Positions 6,636-15,540 of a stretch of DNA of 41,278 nucleotides are shown piece after piece (the stretch's first letter is position 1; every line of letters begins with the position of its first letter). The translations under genes were made by a program, and so were the position numbers. The DNA lies in contig CABQMF010000011.1 of NCBI GenBank assembly GCA_902465265.1, positions 1 to 41,278 of the forward strand. Reading direction: 5' to 3'. The notes beneath the pieces were generated by a model. That model had not been told where the DNA came from, did not search any database, and saw only the letters and a list, made by a program, of their open reading frames with translations. This DNA is from an uncultured Collinsella sp. (lineage in GTDB: Bacteria > Actinomycetota > Coriobacteriia > Coriobacteriales > Coriobacteriaceae).

Positions 6636-8735
6636 CTAGGCGTACTCGGTGAGCATCTCGACCAAGGCCTGATAGGCCTCGTCGGCATCGCTCGCATCGC
6701 ACACGCGGGCAAGGCCCTCGCGGTCGTTGCCCAGCTTGATGATCTCGCGGAACAACTCAAGGTAGTCACCATCGCCCACCTGCGAAAAGAAGAACATCAG
6801 GTGTACGCGCTCGCCCTCGTCAAACACGATACCCTCACGCGAAACCAAAAGCCCAAGGCCGCTCTTAAAGACGCCGTCTTTGCTCCCGGCATGTCCGAGC
6901 GCAATCCCCTGATTAAGGATGATGTAGCTCCCGTATTCCTCAACGTTACCAATGGCACGGTCCACGTACCCACGCGTAAAGTATCCCTCTTGCAGCAGGC
7001 CCTCGGAGGCCCTGTTCATGCCGTCACGCCAGGTGCGCTCCTTAGGATCCACGCAAATAAATCGGCGCTCAAGCATACGGAGAAGCGGCGAGGTGCTCGT
7101 AACCTCCCGCTCGATTCGCTCGACTTCTTCGAGAGCGTGCGAGAGAGCCCTATTGAGATACGCCGTCTTACGAGGGTTTCCCTGCGCATAGATCTCATAG
7201 AGCTTTCCGAGCATCGAGCCTTGCCCTTGCGAAAGGAGCGGATCGGTCTTACTTGACTTAAATGCCTGGGCCTGAATTTTATTGATATCCTCAACAGAAA
7301 GGACCGGGCTTACCACAACCACAGGAACATCGGCGAGCTCAAGTGCAACGGTCGACACAACAAAGTCCACGCCGTCAAGCGAGACCTCGCCCGCATCGAT
7401 TGCGCGCGTGGAGACAGCCCCCACCACCGACAGCTTAAAGTACGTCTTAATCTGGGCCTCAAGGTACTTGCTGGTGGCAACCGAGCTCGGGCACGCCACC
7501 AAAACATTGCACTCGCGCATACCGCTCTCGCTGCGGTAGAGCGCTGCACAGATGTGAATCACCACCGACGAGCGCATTGAGTCGTCCATAGAACGGCGCA
7601 GATAATCCTCGAGAACATGAAAATGTGGGGCCGCGGCATTTTGCACCATCGAAACCGTCATGCCCGAGGGTCCGGCAACCTCAACCTCAAATGCATCCGA
7701 GCTCCAGTTGCTCATAGATTTGAGATGCGAGAGCAGAGACTCAACCAGCAGGTTGTCGTTTTGAATGTCGATATCGAGTCCTCGGCCCACCAGGAACAAG
7801 AAGCGCGTGACCACAAAGTACAGGTCAAAATCATCAAAGCGTTTGATCTGCGGAGAGAGGTCACGTGCGAGCACGACGCGCTCCGCTTGAACAATCTGAG
7901 GATTTGCAAGGTTGTCAAAACCAATACGCGCCATCACAAAACGAATCAGCTCACCGATGGTATCGAGCGGCTGGGCCAACGCTTCGGAGCGGCTGCCCCT
8001 ATCGTTATCACAAGTCTGAACAGGCATTTTGTTAAGATAGAGCGAAAGCGTGGCAAGACAGGCAACAATCTCGCGCTCGACCTCAAGCGCTAAGAAGATG
8101 TTATGGGTCTTGAGAAACAGGTGGACCGCATCCAGCACGCTATCGATATCGACCGGGGATTCGAGCACTCCGGCCACCAGATGTGAGAAGTAATCGTGCC
8201 GAGCAAAGCGGTCTTCCAAAAGAGCAACATGAACATCGATAAGAAGATCGCGCCGCTGTTCGGTCGTTGCCAGCACGCACATACCGCGCTTGCTCTTGCT
8301 CAGCAGCGCGATGCCGTACCCAGCAAGATAATCCTCGACGGTCTTCATATCGGCGATAACGGTATTGCGTGTCACGTACATGGCGTCCGCCAGGCTTTGC
8401 ATCGAGCAAAAAGCGCCGTCAGGAAGGGCAAGCAAGGTGCATGCAATAAAATACTTACGCTCGTCAAACGAAAGGCGATAGTCATACAGATCCATGGAGT
8501 CGAGCAGCTCGTCCAAACCGGCAACATCCGAACCCATCGCAAGGCGAACATGCTCAGAGGACACCTCGACCATCGAGTTGCCGCGCGGGTCCTGTGCAAA
8601 CGCGGCGGCAGCGGCAATATCTGCCCGCAACGTTTTCTCGGATATGCGGTAGTCATCCATAAGCGCAGAAAGCCTCAAACGGTGGCTCGGCGACTCAATC
8701 AGGCGACGGAGAATCTCCGCGCTGCGCTTTTTCAT
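6636..8735 (-). CDS. PRD-containing transcriptional regulator (MtlR/LicR type)
   Basis: This is a PTS-controlled activator or antiterminator-like regulator of 699 residues. Domains in order: an N-terminal winged helix (about 5-60), a second Mga-like helix-turn-helix (about 95-150), two PRD domains (about 180-390) that in this family receive regulatory phosphates, an EIIB-like domain with Cys415 in VLVACPSSVATS, and an EIIA-like domain (about 545-699) with His615 in LGHAGSKDG. The ATG at 8735 has GGGGAGG about eight bases upstream; a longer frame upstream lacks such a site. It is the last gene of the gat operon, after gatA, and probably senses flux through that PTS. A DeoR regulator governs the other end of the operon. 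Confidence 0.87.
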   Translation of the reverse strand: MKKRSAEILRRLIESPSHRLRLSALMDDYRISEKTLRADIAAAAAFAQDPRGNSMVEVSSEHVRLAMGSDVAGLDELLDSMDLYDYRLSFDERKYFIACTLLALPDGAFCSMQSLADAMYVTRNTVIADMKTVEDYLAGYGIALLSKSKRGMCVLATTEQRRDLLIDVHVALLEDRFARHDYFSHLVAGVLESPVDIDSVLDAVHLFLKTHNIFLALEVEREIVACLATLSLYLNKMPVQTCDNDRGSRSEALAQPLDTIGELIRFVMARIGFDNLANPQIVQAERVVLARDLSPQIKRFDDFDLYFVVTRFLFLVGRGLDIDIQNDNLLVESLLSHLKSMSNWSSDAFEVEVAGPSGMTVSMVQNAAAPHFHVLEDYLRRSMDDSMRSSVVIHICAALYRSESGMRECNVLVACPSSVATSKYLEAQIKTYFKLSVVGAVSTRAIDAGEVSLDGVDFVVSTVALELADVPVVVVSPVLSVEDINKIQAQAFKSSKTDPLLSQGQGSMLGKLYEIYAQGNPRKTAYLNRALSHALEEVERIEREVTSTSPLLRMLERRFICVDPKERTWRDGMNRASEGLLQEGYFTRGYVDRAIGNVEEYGSYIILNQGIALGHAGSKDGVFKSGLGLLVSREGIVFDEGERVHLMFFFSQVGDGDYLELFREIIKLGNDREGLARVCDASDADEAYQALVEMLTEYA

Positions 8736-8760
8736 CTCACGTGCCTCCCCGCACACAAAC

Positions 8761-8785
8761 TCGCACGGGCCGAGGGCCCGTGCGA
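8761..8785 (-). other. Intercistronic hairpin between gatA and the PRD regulator
   Basis: TCGCACGGGC (8761-8770) pairs perfectly with GCCCGTGCGA (8776-8785). On the minus strand it is followed by GTTTGTG, so it may be a leaky terminator lowering regulator expression, or an mRNA end stabiliser. Confidence 0.55.
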
Positions 8786-8802
8786 AAATCAACGATTACA
8801 GC

Positions 8803-9288
8803 TTAGCCGAGTTTTTCTTGCAGATAGGCTGCGACCTGGTCAATCGGCATCTGATCAAATTTGCATAGCACCTGATCATCCGCCAGAAGCTGCATGGTCT
8901 TTGCCAAAAACTCCAGATGGTCGCCTGGGGCTATGGCAAGATTGAAGATATGGCGGGTCTTGACCGTCTCCTCGTCATCATCCATACGCCTGAACTCCAC
9001 TGGCTCGGCCAAGCGCGCATAGCATAGGGCGCTCTTGAGAATAGCCTCGGACTTGCAATGCGGGAGCGCCACGGGGATCTGGGTGCAAATGCCCGTAGGA
9101 TAGTTGGCCTCGCGATCGATGCAACCCTGGGCAAACGCATCGGTCACATAGCCGGCACTTTCGAGCGCAGCGCCACAGAGACGGATTGCCTCGACGGCCG
9201 TCGTCGATGCCCCCTCGATAGCGATGAAGCCCTTGGTTTGCTCAGACGACCCGGCATGTTGCGCAGAAGCAGAGATGTTCTCACTCAT
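8803..9288 (-). CDS. gatA: PTS EIIA, galactitol/fructose-mannitol class
   Basis: This cytoplasmic phosphocarrier takes phosphate from HPr and passes it to GatB. It has 161 residues with the family active-site His77 in the block IPVALPHCKSEA (71-82); the first 20 or so residues are a poorly conserved extension. GGGAGG lies about seven bases before the ATG, and only 11 bases separate it from the gatC stop, so the two are co-translated. Assignment to the galactitol type rests on the adjacent GatC and GatB; the substrate is inferred. Confidence 0.85.
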   Translation of the reverse strand: MSENISASAQHAGSSEQTKGFIAIEGASTTAVEAIRLCGAALESAGYVTDAFAQGCIDREANYPTGICTQIPVALPHCKSEAILKSALCYARLAEPVEFRRMDDDEETVKTRHIFNLAIAPGDHLEFLAKTMQLLADDQVLCKFDQMPIDQVAAYLQEKLG

Positions 9289-9299
9289 TGCGCACCTCC

Positions 9300-10562
9300 C
9301 TAGATGCCCATGGCCTTAGCGATAAAGGACACGATCAGATTGCCGGGGTTATAACCAAAGTGCGACGCGGTAACCATGTGGCCGCCGGCATCGATGCCAC
9401 AAGCCGTAAGCATCTGCGTCGCGTAAGGCGCAAACATATTAGCAAAGAAGAGCATGAGATACATGAACACGGCCATGCAGACAAGTGTACGGAAGACGTT
9501 GCCCTTGCTGGCGAGCACGGCCATAGGCGCAACGTAGCAGACCTCGGCCAAAATCGCCGCCGGGAAGAAGCGCATATCAGGGACAAGGAAGGCCAGGCCC
9601 ACCGTCACGGGAATCATGATAGCCGTGCAGGTAATGCAGCACGGGTCGCCCAGAGCAAGCGCAATATCCATGCCCACATAAATGTTCGCATCGGGGTCGA
9701 TATGATTCTTCACAAACTCGTTAGCGCCGGCGCCGATGGGAGCGAGGCCCTCCATCATGATGGCAACCATACGCGGGAGCAGCACCATAACGGCTGCCAT
9801 GCCTGCGCACATCTTGATGATGGTGGCCGCATCCTGCTGCGTCATAAGACCCAGAAAGCCGCCCACAAACAGGCCGATAATCGCGGGGTCGCCCAAGATA
9901 CCGATCTTTTGGGAAAGGGTGTCTAAGTCGAGGTCAATCTTATTTAGACCGGGAATATGATCGATAACCCAGTTGATGGCAGCAGCCATGGGATACTCGT
10001 AAACGATGTAGCCCAGGCAGGTACAAGCCGTACCGTCAAGGCCAAAGAACTCGCCCCACTTGGGCGCAACCTTTTCGGCCGCAAAGAGCGTCACAACAGA
10101 AAGGGCGACCGCGACGAGAAAGCCAATTATCGCATTGCCAAAAAGCACGTAGGCAAGGGCGCCCGGCACCAAGAAGTGCATAAAGTTCCAGATGTCGACA
10201 TTGAGCACCTTGGTCACCTTGAGGCGCAGCAAGATAATGTTAATGATCACGATGGCGGGAATGGCAAACACGGCAAACGGCGTGGTCCAGCTCGCACCGC
10301 CCAGAGCGGCAAAGCCGATTTCGGCCACATCGTAGCCCGATCCCATGGCCGTATAGTAATCGAGCGCAGGCTGGATGGTGCTCAGCAGAAAGTTGATGGT
10401 GAGCACCACGCCCTGAAAGCCGATACCAACCAAAAGGCCAGCGCGGACGGCTTGGCTAGGCTTCATCCTAAAGAACAGGCCCAGAAGGGCGATAACGACG
10501 GGCAGCATAACCGAAGCGCCCAGATTGATGAACTCCTTAAAAAAGGAGAGCGCGATATCCAT
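9300..10562 (-). CDS. gatC: PTS galactitol-family EIIC permease
   Basis: This integral membrane permease subunit translocates and helps phosphorylate a hexitol, probably galactitol. Its 420 residues are dominated by hydrophobic segments from residue 15 onward, with family blocks ALGDPCCITCTAIMIPV (about 312-328) and the NLGASVMLPVVIALLGLFF amino end. TAGGAGAATCTC precedes the ATG. It lies between gatB and gatA. An intercistronic hairpin and a run of nine C precede it on the minus strand. It could act on a related polyol; the sequence does not settle this. Confidence 0.88.
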   Translation of the reverse strand: MDIALSFFKEFINLGASVMLPVVIALLGLFFRMKPSQAVRAGLLVGIGFQGVVLTINFLLSTIQPALDYYTAMGSGYDVAEIGFAALGGASWTTPFAVFAIPAIVIINIILLRLKVTKVLNVDIWNFMHFLVPGALAYVLFGNAIIGFLVAVALSVVTLFAAEKVAPKWGEFFGLDGTACTCLGYIVYEYPMAAAINWVIDHIPGLNKIDLDLDTLSQKIGILGDPAIIGLFVGGFLGLMTQQDAATIIKMCAGMAAVMVLLPRMVAIMMEGLAPIGAGANEFVKNHIDPDANIYVGMDIALALGDPCCITCTAIMIPVTVGLAFLVPDMRFFPAAILAEVCYVAPMAVLASKGNVFRTLVCMAVFMYLMLFFANMFAPYATQMLTACGIDAGGHMVTASHFGYNPGNLIVSFIAKAMGI

Positions 10563-10605
10563 GAGATTCTCCTAAGGGGTTAATGGTAGGGGGGGGGATT
10601 GCCTT

Positions 10606-10631
10606 GGCACCGCGACACAGCCCGCGGTGCC
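10606..10631 (-). other. Intercistronic hairpin between gatB and gatC
   Basis: GGCACCGCG (10606-10614) pairs perfectly with CGCGGTGCC (10623-10631). There is no U tract, so mRNA processing or stabilisation is more likely than termination. Confidence 0.55.
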
Positions 10632-10649
10632 GGCTATTGGCAGGCGCGT

Positions 10650-10952
10650 TTACTCGGCCTGGACCTTTTTGAGCAATGCAGTCAGATCAGCGACGCACTT
10701 GTCCTTGTTGATGCCGCTAATGAGCGGAAAGACGCTCAGGAAGGGGCGCTCAAGCGGCTTGCGGTAGTTGGTGGTAGTGCAGACGATATCGACATCGTAC
10801 TGTTTGACACCCACCTCGCCGATCGTACCCTTGAAAATCTGGACCGGAACGCCGGCAGCCTCGGCAATCTGCTTGACCTCTGCCTGAGCAACCGTAGAGG
10901 TTGCGACGCCGCTTCCGCAGGCAACCAGTACCTTAACCGTGTTCTTAGCCAT
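10650..10952 (-). CDS. gatB: PTS galactitol-family EIIB
   Basis: This 100-residue cytoplasmic phosphotransfer protein accepts phosphate from GatA on Cys12 in VLVACGSGVATS (8-19), the EIIB P-loop, and gives it to the sugar held by GatC. AGAGGAG lies six bases upstream of the ATG at 10952; an in-frame upstream extension lacks such a site. The gene follows the epimerase after a 271-base gap and precedes gatC by 87 bases. Confidence 0.9.
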   Translation of the reverse strand: MAKNTVKVLVACGSGVATSTVAQAEVKQIAEAAGVPVQIFKGTIGEVGVKQYDVDIVCTTTNYRKPLERPFLSVFPLISGINKDKCVADLTALLKKVQAE

Positions 10953-11085
10953 GATGTTCTCCTCTTGCGTTTGCACGAGCGCAGCTCGCGCGGTGTGGTT
11001 TGTTGTGGGGCTCGGCCGCCTCCCCATCTGCTGACTGAAGCATACGGCGAAGGCTGCGAGCGGTTTAGCCCAATCATACCGAGTA

Positions 11086-11137
11086 GCCGCCGACCGGTTT
11101 TTGACTAATCGGCGGCTCGCTCGATTACAGGGGGGGG
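11086..11137 (-). other. Hairpin and poly-C run in the epimerase-gatB gap
   Basis: GCCGCCGA (11086-11093) pairs with TCGGCGGC (11109-11116). A run of eight G (11130-11137; C on the transcribed strand) lies beside it. The remainder of 10953-11223 holds no gene. Confidence 0.45.
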
Positions 11138-11223
11138 TTATCGAAACGCAGGGGCCCGCACTAGTGCATGGGCGAATGGGTCCCGACGTTTTGACCATAA
11201 TTCACATAGATGCCCGTATCACG

Positions 11224-11904
11224 TTACTTAGGATAGGAACGCAGCTCGTCGATAATGTCCTTGTAGCTGCGGTCCTTACCAAAGAGGCCGGCGTTTCCCA
11301 GGCAGAAGCCATCGACGCCCGCCTTCCACAGATCGCGCACGCTCTCCATGGACACGCCGCCATCGACCAGGATTTTGTAGCCATACTCATCCTTGTGCTC
11401 AACGAGTTTCTTGATCTTCTCGTCGACAAAAGGAAGCGCCTTCTGGCCCGCAAAGCCGGGGTTCACGCGCATCACAAGGACGTAATCGCAGACGTTGAGA
11501 GACTCCTGAATGGTCTCGAACGAAGTGCAAGGGCTGATAGCCAAGCTCGACTTGGCACCGAGGTCACGAATGTGCTGAAGGGTACGGGTGATCTGGGTGT
11601 CGTTTTCGCCATGGACATGCACAATCTGTGCGCCCAGCCCAACAAACATATCGATGTACTTGGGAGCATCCTGAACCATCAGGTGTACATCGCAGACCTT
11701 GCCGGTGAGTTCCTTGATCGCCTTGACGTCCTGCGGACCCAGCGCGATGTTAGGAACAAACGTGCCGTCCATGATGTCGAGGTGATACAGGTCCACGCCT
11801 GCCTCATCAAGCTCTTTGACGAGCGCGCTCAGATTCTTGTAATCTGCGCAATTCATGCAAGCGCCGATAATCTTCTCTCCGTCTTTCCAATCCTTAGGCT
11901 CCAT
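11224..11904 (-). CDS. Ribulose-phosphate 3-epimerase family protein (AlsE-like)
   Basis: This TIM-barrel ketose-phosphate 3-epimerase has 226 residues. Conserved metal and acid/base positions are visible: His41 and Asp43 in LYHLDIMDGTFVPN, His74 in VHLMV, the VNPGFAGQ loop (148-154) and Asp181 in VDGGVS. The family includes pentulose-5-P and hexulose-6-P (allulose-6-P) epimerases. Its place between gatD and gatB suggests a hexulose-6-P substrate in this operon, but E. coli gat operons lack such a gene, so the role is open. GAAAGGA precedes the ATG. Confidence 0.82.
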   Translation of the reverse strand: MEPKDWKDGEKIIGACMNCADYKNLSALVKELDEAGVDLYHLDIMDGTFVPNIALGPQDVKAIKELTGKVCDVHLMVQDAPKYIDMFVGLGAQIVHVHGENDTQITRTLQHIRDLGAKSSLAISPCTSFETIQESLNVCDYVLVMRVNPGFAGQKALPFVDEKIKKLVEHKDEYGYKILVDGGVSMESVRDLWKAGVDGFCLGNAGLFGKDRSYKDIIDELRSYPK

Positions 11905-12060
11905 GATTGCTTCCTTTCTTGTTGGATTGCTTTTTGCTGCTTCGCGGCCGGCTCTCCTTTGGGCTCAGCACGCGCCAATGGCCTTCTTTAGGAGACGAGA
12001 GGGCGACCAAGCTGCCATACGTTACAAAGCCCCTGCTCCCCCACTCGTTCTCGAGCATCT

Positions 12061-13131
12061 TTAGCGCTCGCAGTCGATGAGGATCTTGCCTTTGACAAGA
12101 CCGGGGGTACGGTATTGATCAAACGCCTCGGAGATCTTCTCGAGCGGATACTTGGCAAAAATGTGCCCCTCGTCATAGGGAATCATGCCGTTCTTGTAAG
12201 CCTCGGCTGTGAGCGTCCATTCATGCCCCGGGAAGGGAGCGGTGTAGCCGAGCCACGATCCGGTGAGTTTAAATTCCTTGCGATTGAGCTTTTCCCACTC
12301 GCCAACAGTAAATGTGAGCTCGCGTGTGGGCTTACCGATGAGGCACGCCTCGCCCTTATTGCCCACGACTTCAAAGACCATATGCATGGTGGCGTTAGCA
12401 CCGGCCGTCTCGTAGACGTAGTCGTAACCGCGACCATCTGTGATAGCAGCAACCTGGTCGCGCCAATCGTCATCCATAGAATTGACGGTACTCGTGGCGC
12501 CCATGTGGCACGCGAACTCAAGACGCTCGGGTATCACATCAAACACCGTGACTTCACGCGCGCCAAAGGCACGGGCCCACTGTGCCGTAATGATTCCAAT
12601 GGTGCCGCCGCCAAGCACTGCCACGGTCTTACCGCCCTTGAAGTCAAGACGCTCAAGGCCGTGAAGAGCGATGGTGGTAGGCTCAATCAACGCTGCCTGC
12701 TCAAAGCTCACCGAGTCATCGAACTTAACGGCGCAGACAGCAGGGATGCACACGTACTCGGCAAAGCTGCCAAACTGGCGGGTACCGATAAAGCTGTAAT
12801 GCTTGCAAAGCGAATAATCACCACGCTGGCAATCCTCGCACTCCATGCAAGGGACCAGCGGCGCGCCTGCTACGCGATCGCCGACCTTGAGCTTCTCGAC
12901 GCCCTCGCCGACCTCGGCGATGGTGCCCGAGAACTCATGGCCCAGCACGTTGGGATAGTAATGGCAGGCATCACCCAGGACGCGCGGAACATCCGAGCCG
13001 CAAATGCCCGAGTATTTGACCTTGACGAGGACCTCACCCGCTTTGGGCGCGGGCTTTTCGATCTCCTCAAAACGGATGTCGTCCTTTGCGTGAACCACGC
13101 CGGCCCACATTTTTTGGCACTGTTCGCACAC
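12061..13131 (-). CDS. gatD: Galactitol-1-phosphate 5-dehydrogenase-like zinc enzyme
   Basis: This medium-chain zinc dehydrogenase probably oxidises galactitol-1-P to tagatose-6-P with NAD. It has 356 residues with catalytic zinc ligands Cys44 and His65/Glu66 in SGICGSDVPR...LGHEFSG, four structural-zinc Cys at 95, 98, 101 and 109, and the nucleotide-binding GGGTIG around 174-179. The stretch HYYPNVLGHEFSG and the later GSWLGYTAPFPGHEW closely parallel E. coli GatD. The start is GTG at 13131 with AAGGAGG about seven bases upstream. A short extension with two Cys (CEQC) at residues 2-5 is unusual. Oxidation of a related polyol phosphate is possible. Confidence 0.83.
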   Translation of the reverse strand: MCEQCQKMWAGVVHAKDDIRFEEIEKPAPKAGEVLVKVKYSGICGSDVPRVLGDACHYYPNVLGHEFSGTIAEVGEGVEKLKVGDRVAGAPLVPCMECEDCQRGDYSLCKHYSFIGTRQFGSFAEYVCIPAVCAVKFDDSVSFEQAALIEPTTIALHGLERLDFKGGKTVAVLGGGTIGIITAQWARAFGAREVTVFDVIPERLEFACHMGATSTVNSMDDDWRDQVAAITDGRGYDYVYETAGANATMHMVFEVVGNKGEACLIGKPTRELTFTVGEWEKLNRKEFKLTGSWLGYTAPFPGHEWTLTAEAYKNGMIPYDEGHIFAKYPLEKISEAFDQYRTPGLVKGKILIDCER

Positions 13132-13274
13132 GATTGAACCTCCTTGCCTTGCCGCCGGCTCCGCGCCAGCTGGTCTTTGCTTGACAAGGACAGATTACGT
13201 TTGTGCAGGTAGAAGCAACAGTCCAATGCGTGTAACCGCCGTTGGCGGGAATTGTGCACAATACAGCGACGCAA

Positions 13275-13309
13275 AGTGGCCCCGAAGCGACGAACGCTCC
13301 GGGGCCACT
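13275..13309. terminator. Long GC hairpin between lacC1 and gatD
   Basis: AGTGGCCCCGAAGCG (13275-13289) pairs with CGCTCCGGGGCCACT (13295-13309). On the minus strand only CTTTGCG follows, so termination would be partial. The stretch 13132-13274 holds the gatD leader and no other gene. Confidence 0.55.
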
Positions 13310-13380
13310 ACAGTTGCAGCTTGGGACGGATACAGTTTTACCCCTCAATAAAAGGCTAAATCCGGGTTCGCCCCTCTATT
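13306..13380. repeat. Possible degenerate copy of the 6405-6484 element
   Basis: The order CTACAG, GCAGCT, TTTTACCCCTCAA, then AAATCCGGGTTCGCCCCTCT resembles CAGCTACAG, GGATTTTCACCCCTCAA, GAAGTCCGGACCCGACCCTCT of the terminator after the small ORF. The strong stem is lost here. Shared origin is a guess by eye. Confidence 0.3.
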
Positions 13381-13391
13381 TGGTACGCGAC

Positions 13392-13469
13392 CGACGATTG
13401 AACATCAAGTTGCCGCTTTGGCAGACTTGCAGCGTCGAGTCGTTACGCGGGCTGGTAAACCCGCGTAAC
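13392..13469 (-). ncRNA. Structured 3' element copy E2 (truncated)
   Basis: It lies directly after the lacC1 stop. Helix P1, GTTACGCGGG with CCCGCGTAAC (13442-13469), is intact, followed by the conserved CGACGCTGC linker and the first strand of the long arm (GGCAACTTGATGTTCAA). The returning strand found in E1, E3 and E4 is missing, so this copy is decayed or is a shorter variant. Confidence 0.5.
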
Positions 13470-13470
13470 C

Positions 13471-14406
13471 TTAGAGCTCGGTAACCTCAACCGCGGTGTA
13501 GACCTCGCCCCACTTTTCGATGACGAGGTGGCCGGTCTTGGGATCCATGGCGTTGAGCTTACCGCAGGTGTTGGCGGTCTTGAGGACCGTCACGTCATCC
13601 GCACCCGCGGCGATGGCATGCGCAAAACCAGCGATGGTCGAGTCACCCGAGCCGGTAGCATTGACCGCGGGGATGTTGGGCGTCTTGGCACGAAAGGCAC
13701 GGCCATTATGGAAGCCCACGGAACCCGCTGCGCCCATGGACACAACGACCCAGGGAATGTCAGCAAAGCGCTTATCGGCAGCAAGAGCCTCGCGCAGGGC
13801 GTCAACGTCCTCGGTAGTAAAGCTCGTGCCCAAAAGGCCGTTGATCTCGGTAAGGTTGGGCTTGACGAGCTCGGGCTTAACATCGCTCTCAAGCGCCGCG
13901 TCGAGCGAGGCTCCCGAGGTGTCGAGCAGCACCTTGGCGCCGGACTCGGCCGCAATCTTAACGAGCTCGGCATAGTAGCCAGCCTCAACGCCACGCGGCA
14001 GGGAACCAGAGAGCGTCACAACGCTAGCCTGGGCAGCGAGCTCGCGGAACTTGGCCGTAAAAGCCTCGAGCTCCTCGGGCGTAATCTGAGGGCCGCTCTC
14101 AAGCAGCTCGGTCTGGTTGCCCTCGTGAAGGATATTGAGACAGATGCGAGTCTCGCCCTTGATGGGCACAAAGTCGTTCTTGACGCCATCGGCATCCATG
14201 AGCTCGACCATGTAGGCACCCATGTGGCCGCCGAGGAGGCCCGTGGCCACCACATCATCGCCCAGCTGCAGCAAAACGCGGCTCACGTTGAGACCCTTGC
14301 CGCCGGCGGTCTTTTCGGGCGTTACACGGTTGACGTCGTCGATGGTGAGTTTATCGAGCTGGTAGCGGGTATCGACAGACGGGTTCATGGTTACGGTAAG
14401 GATCAT
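13471..14406 (-). CDS. lacC: Tagatose-6-phosphate kinase (PfkB family), copy 1
   Basis: It phosphorylates tagatose-6-P to tagatose-1,6-bisphosphate with ATP. It has 311 residues with the ribokinase-family motifs GGKGLN (35-40) and GSGDS (252-256, catalytic Asp255), and PNLTEINGLLG around 183-193. A related 1-phosphofructokinase role cannot be fully excluded, but the gat/lac setting favours tagatose-6-P. A second copy at 24967-25902 differs at about 28 of 311 positions by eye. AGGAG lies upstream of the ATG. It follows the lacX-like epimerase after 80 bases. Confidence 0.87.
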   Translation of the reverse strand: MILTVTMNPSVDTRYQLDKLTIDDVNRVTPEKTAGGKGLNVSRVLLQLGDDVVATGLLGGHMGAYMVELMDADGVKNDFVPIKGETRICLNILHEGNQTELLESGPQITPEELEAFTAKFRELAAQASVVTLSGSLPRGVEAGYYAELVKIAAESGAKVLLDTSGASLDAALESDVKPELVKPNLTEINGLLGTSFTTEDVDALREALAADKRFADIPWVVVSMGAAGSVGFHNGRAFRAKTPNIPAVNATGSGDSTIAGFAHAIAAGADDVTVLKTANTCGKLNAMDPKTGHLVIEKWGEVYTAVEVTEL

Positions 14407-14417
14407 GATGACTCCTA

Positions 14418-14470
14418 TTCTGGGGCCTCTCGAACGGCTCCGTTTCTGGGGCCTCTCGGAACTGCCCCGT
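14418..14470. repeat. Tandem 26-bp direct repeat between lacX1 and lacC1
   Basis: TTCTGGGGCCTCTCG occurs at 14418-14432 and again at 14444-14458, with similar following bases, a period of 26. The matching gap of the second cassette (25903-25958) lacks the duplication. Confidence 0.6.
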
Positions 14471-14486
14471 TTTGTTGCTCAGGGCT

Positions 14487-15368
14487 CTAGAGAATCTCAA
14501 TCGAGAAGCCGCGCGCGATGGTCTCACCCGGCTTGGCAACAAGGCACCCGCGCTTGTGCTCGAACACATCGTCCTCGTCAGAACAGGTCGAAAGACCACC
14601 CCACGGCTCCACGGCCACAAAATCGCCCTCGGGCTTGCCCCATACGATAAGGTAAGGCATGTCGGAAAACGTCAGGCGCAGGCCCTTCTCCTCGTCCTTC
14701 TTGACATAGTCAACCACGTGGCTGTTAAGCACATCAAAGATGGTCTCGGCAAAATCAAAGAGCTCGTGCGTGAGCGGCAGGTCGCAGCCCTGCATGGGGT
14801 TGGCGCTGCGGTTCTCCACGTCGATGAGACCCGTGGAGGGAACGGCAGTGCAAAGCTTGGCGGCCTCTTCGGCCTCAAAGCGCAGCTTGTAGTCGCTGTA
14901 GCTCTCGCCCTCGTCAAGCGGGCAGGCAAAAGCCGGATGACCGCCCACAAAGAACGGCATGTCCTCGGTGCCCTCATTGGTGACCTCGTAGGTCACGTGC
15001 ACGCGTTTGCCCTCGAGGCTGTAGCGCGCGACGATCTTAAACGGGAAGGGGTACTGCTCCAGCAGCTCGGCACGAGAAGAGCTCTCGAGCTTGAGCGCGA
15101 TCATAGTATCCGTCTGCTCCACGAGCTTCCACTCTTGTTTGCGCGCAAAGCCATGACGGGCGAGCCTAACCTCGTGGCCGCTGCGGGTCATTGCGCGACC
15201 GTCGCGCAGGCCGCCGCAAATGGGAAAGCAGATGGGAGCCTGCCCCGACCACACAGCCGGGTCGCCCTGCCACAGGTATTCGCGGCCCTGAGCTTTGATG
15301 CTGGTAAACGAGCCGCCGGCGGTGGTAAGGCCAATCGAAAGCTCACCATTATCGAGCGTGTAATTCAT
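14487..15368 (-). CDS. Aldose 1-epimerase family protein (LacX-like), copy 1
   Basis: This galactose-mutarotase-like protein has 293 residues. Enzymes of this fold interconvert sugar anomers; LacX-type members accompany tagatose-6-P pathway genes, though their exact substrate is not settled. Visible features are the amino-terminal TLDNGELSIGLTTAGGSF, QAPICFPICGGLRDG (about 42-56), VGGHPAF (near 141-147) with a likely catalytic His, and VAVEPWGG near 248. AAGGAGC precedes the ATG. A close paralogue lies at 25959-26840, again just before a lacC. The leader has an inverted repeat, CCTTATG (15384-15390) with CATAAGG (15405-15411). Confidence 0.82.
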   Translation of the reverse strand: MNYTLDNGELSIGLTTAGGSFTSIKAQGREYLWQGDPAVWSGQAPICFPICGGLRDGRAMTRSGHEVRLARHGFARKQEWKLVEQTDTMIALKLESSSRAELLEQYPFPFKIVARYSLEGKRVHVTYEVTNEGTEDMPFFVGGHPAFACPLDEGESYSDYKLRFEAEEAAKLCTAVPSTGLIDVENRSANPMQGCDLPLTHELFDFAETIFDVLNSHVVDYVKKDEEKGLRLTFSDMPYLIVWGKPEGDFVAVEPWGGLSTCSDEDDVFEHKRGCLVAKPGETIARGFSIEIL

Positions 15369-15488
15369 GTTATTGCTCCTTATCCTTATGGAATAGCTGC
15401 ATCACATAAGGTAATCGCGCCGTTTTGCCGCAAACAGCCCAATCCTCGGCAGCAAGGCATACAGGATTTTGACAAAGCGCCGCCGCAC

Positions 15489-15526
15489 AAAAAAGGGGCG
15501 CCTGTGACACACATCGCAGGCGCCCC
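15489..15526 (-). terminator. Intrinsic terminator inside the gat operon, after gatY
   Basis: GGGGCGCCTG (15495-15504) pairs perfectly with CAGGCGCCCC (15517-15526) and is followed on the minus strand by six T. It should end most transcripts after gatY, leaving the downstream genes to read-through or their own promoter. Confidence 0.85.
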
Positions 15527-15540
15527 CTGGTACATAAATG

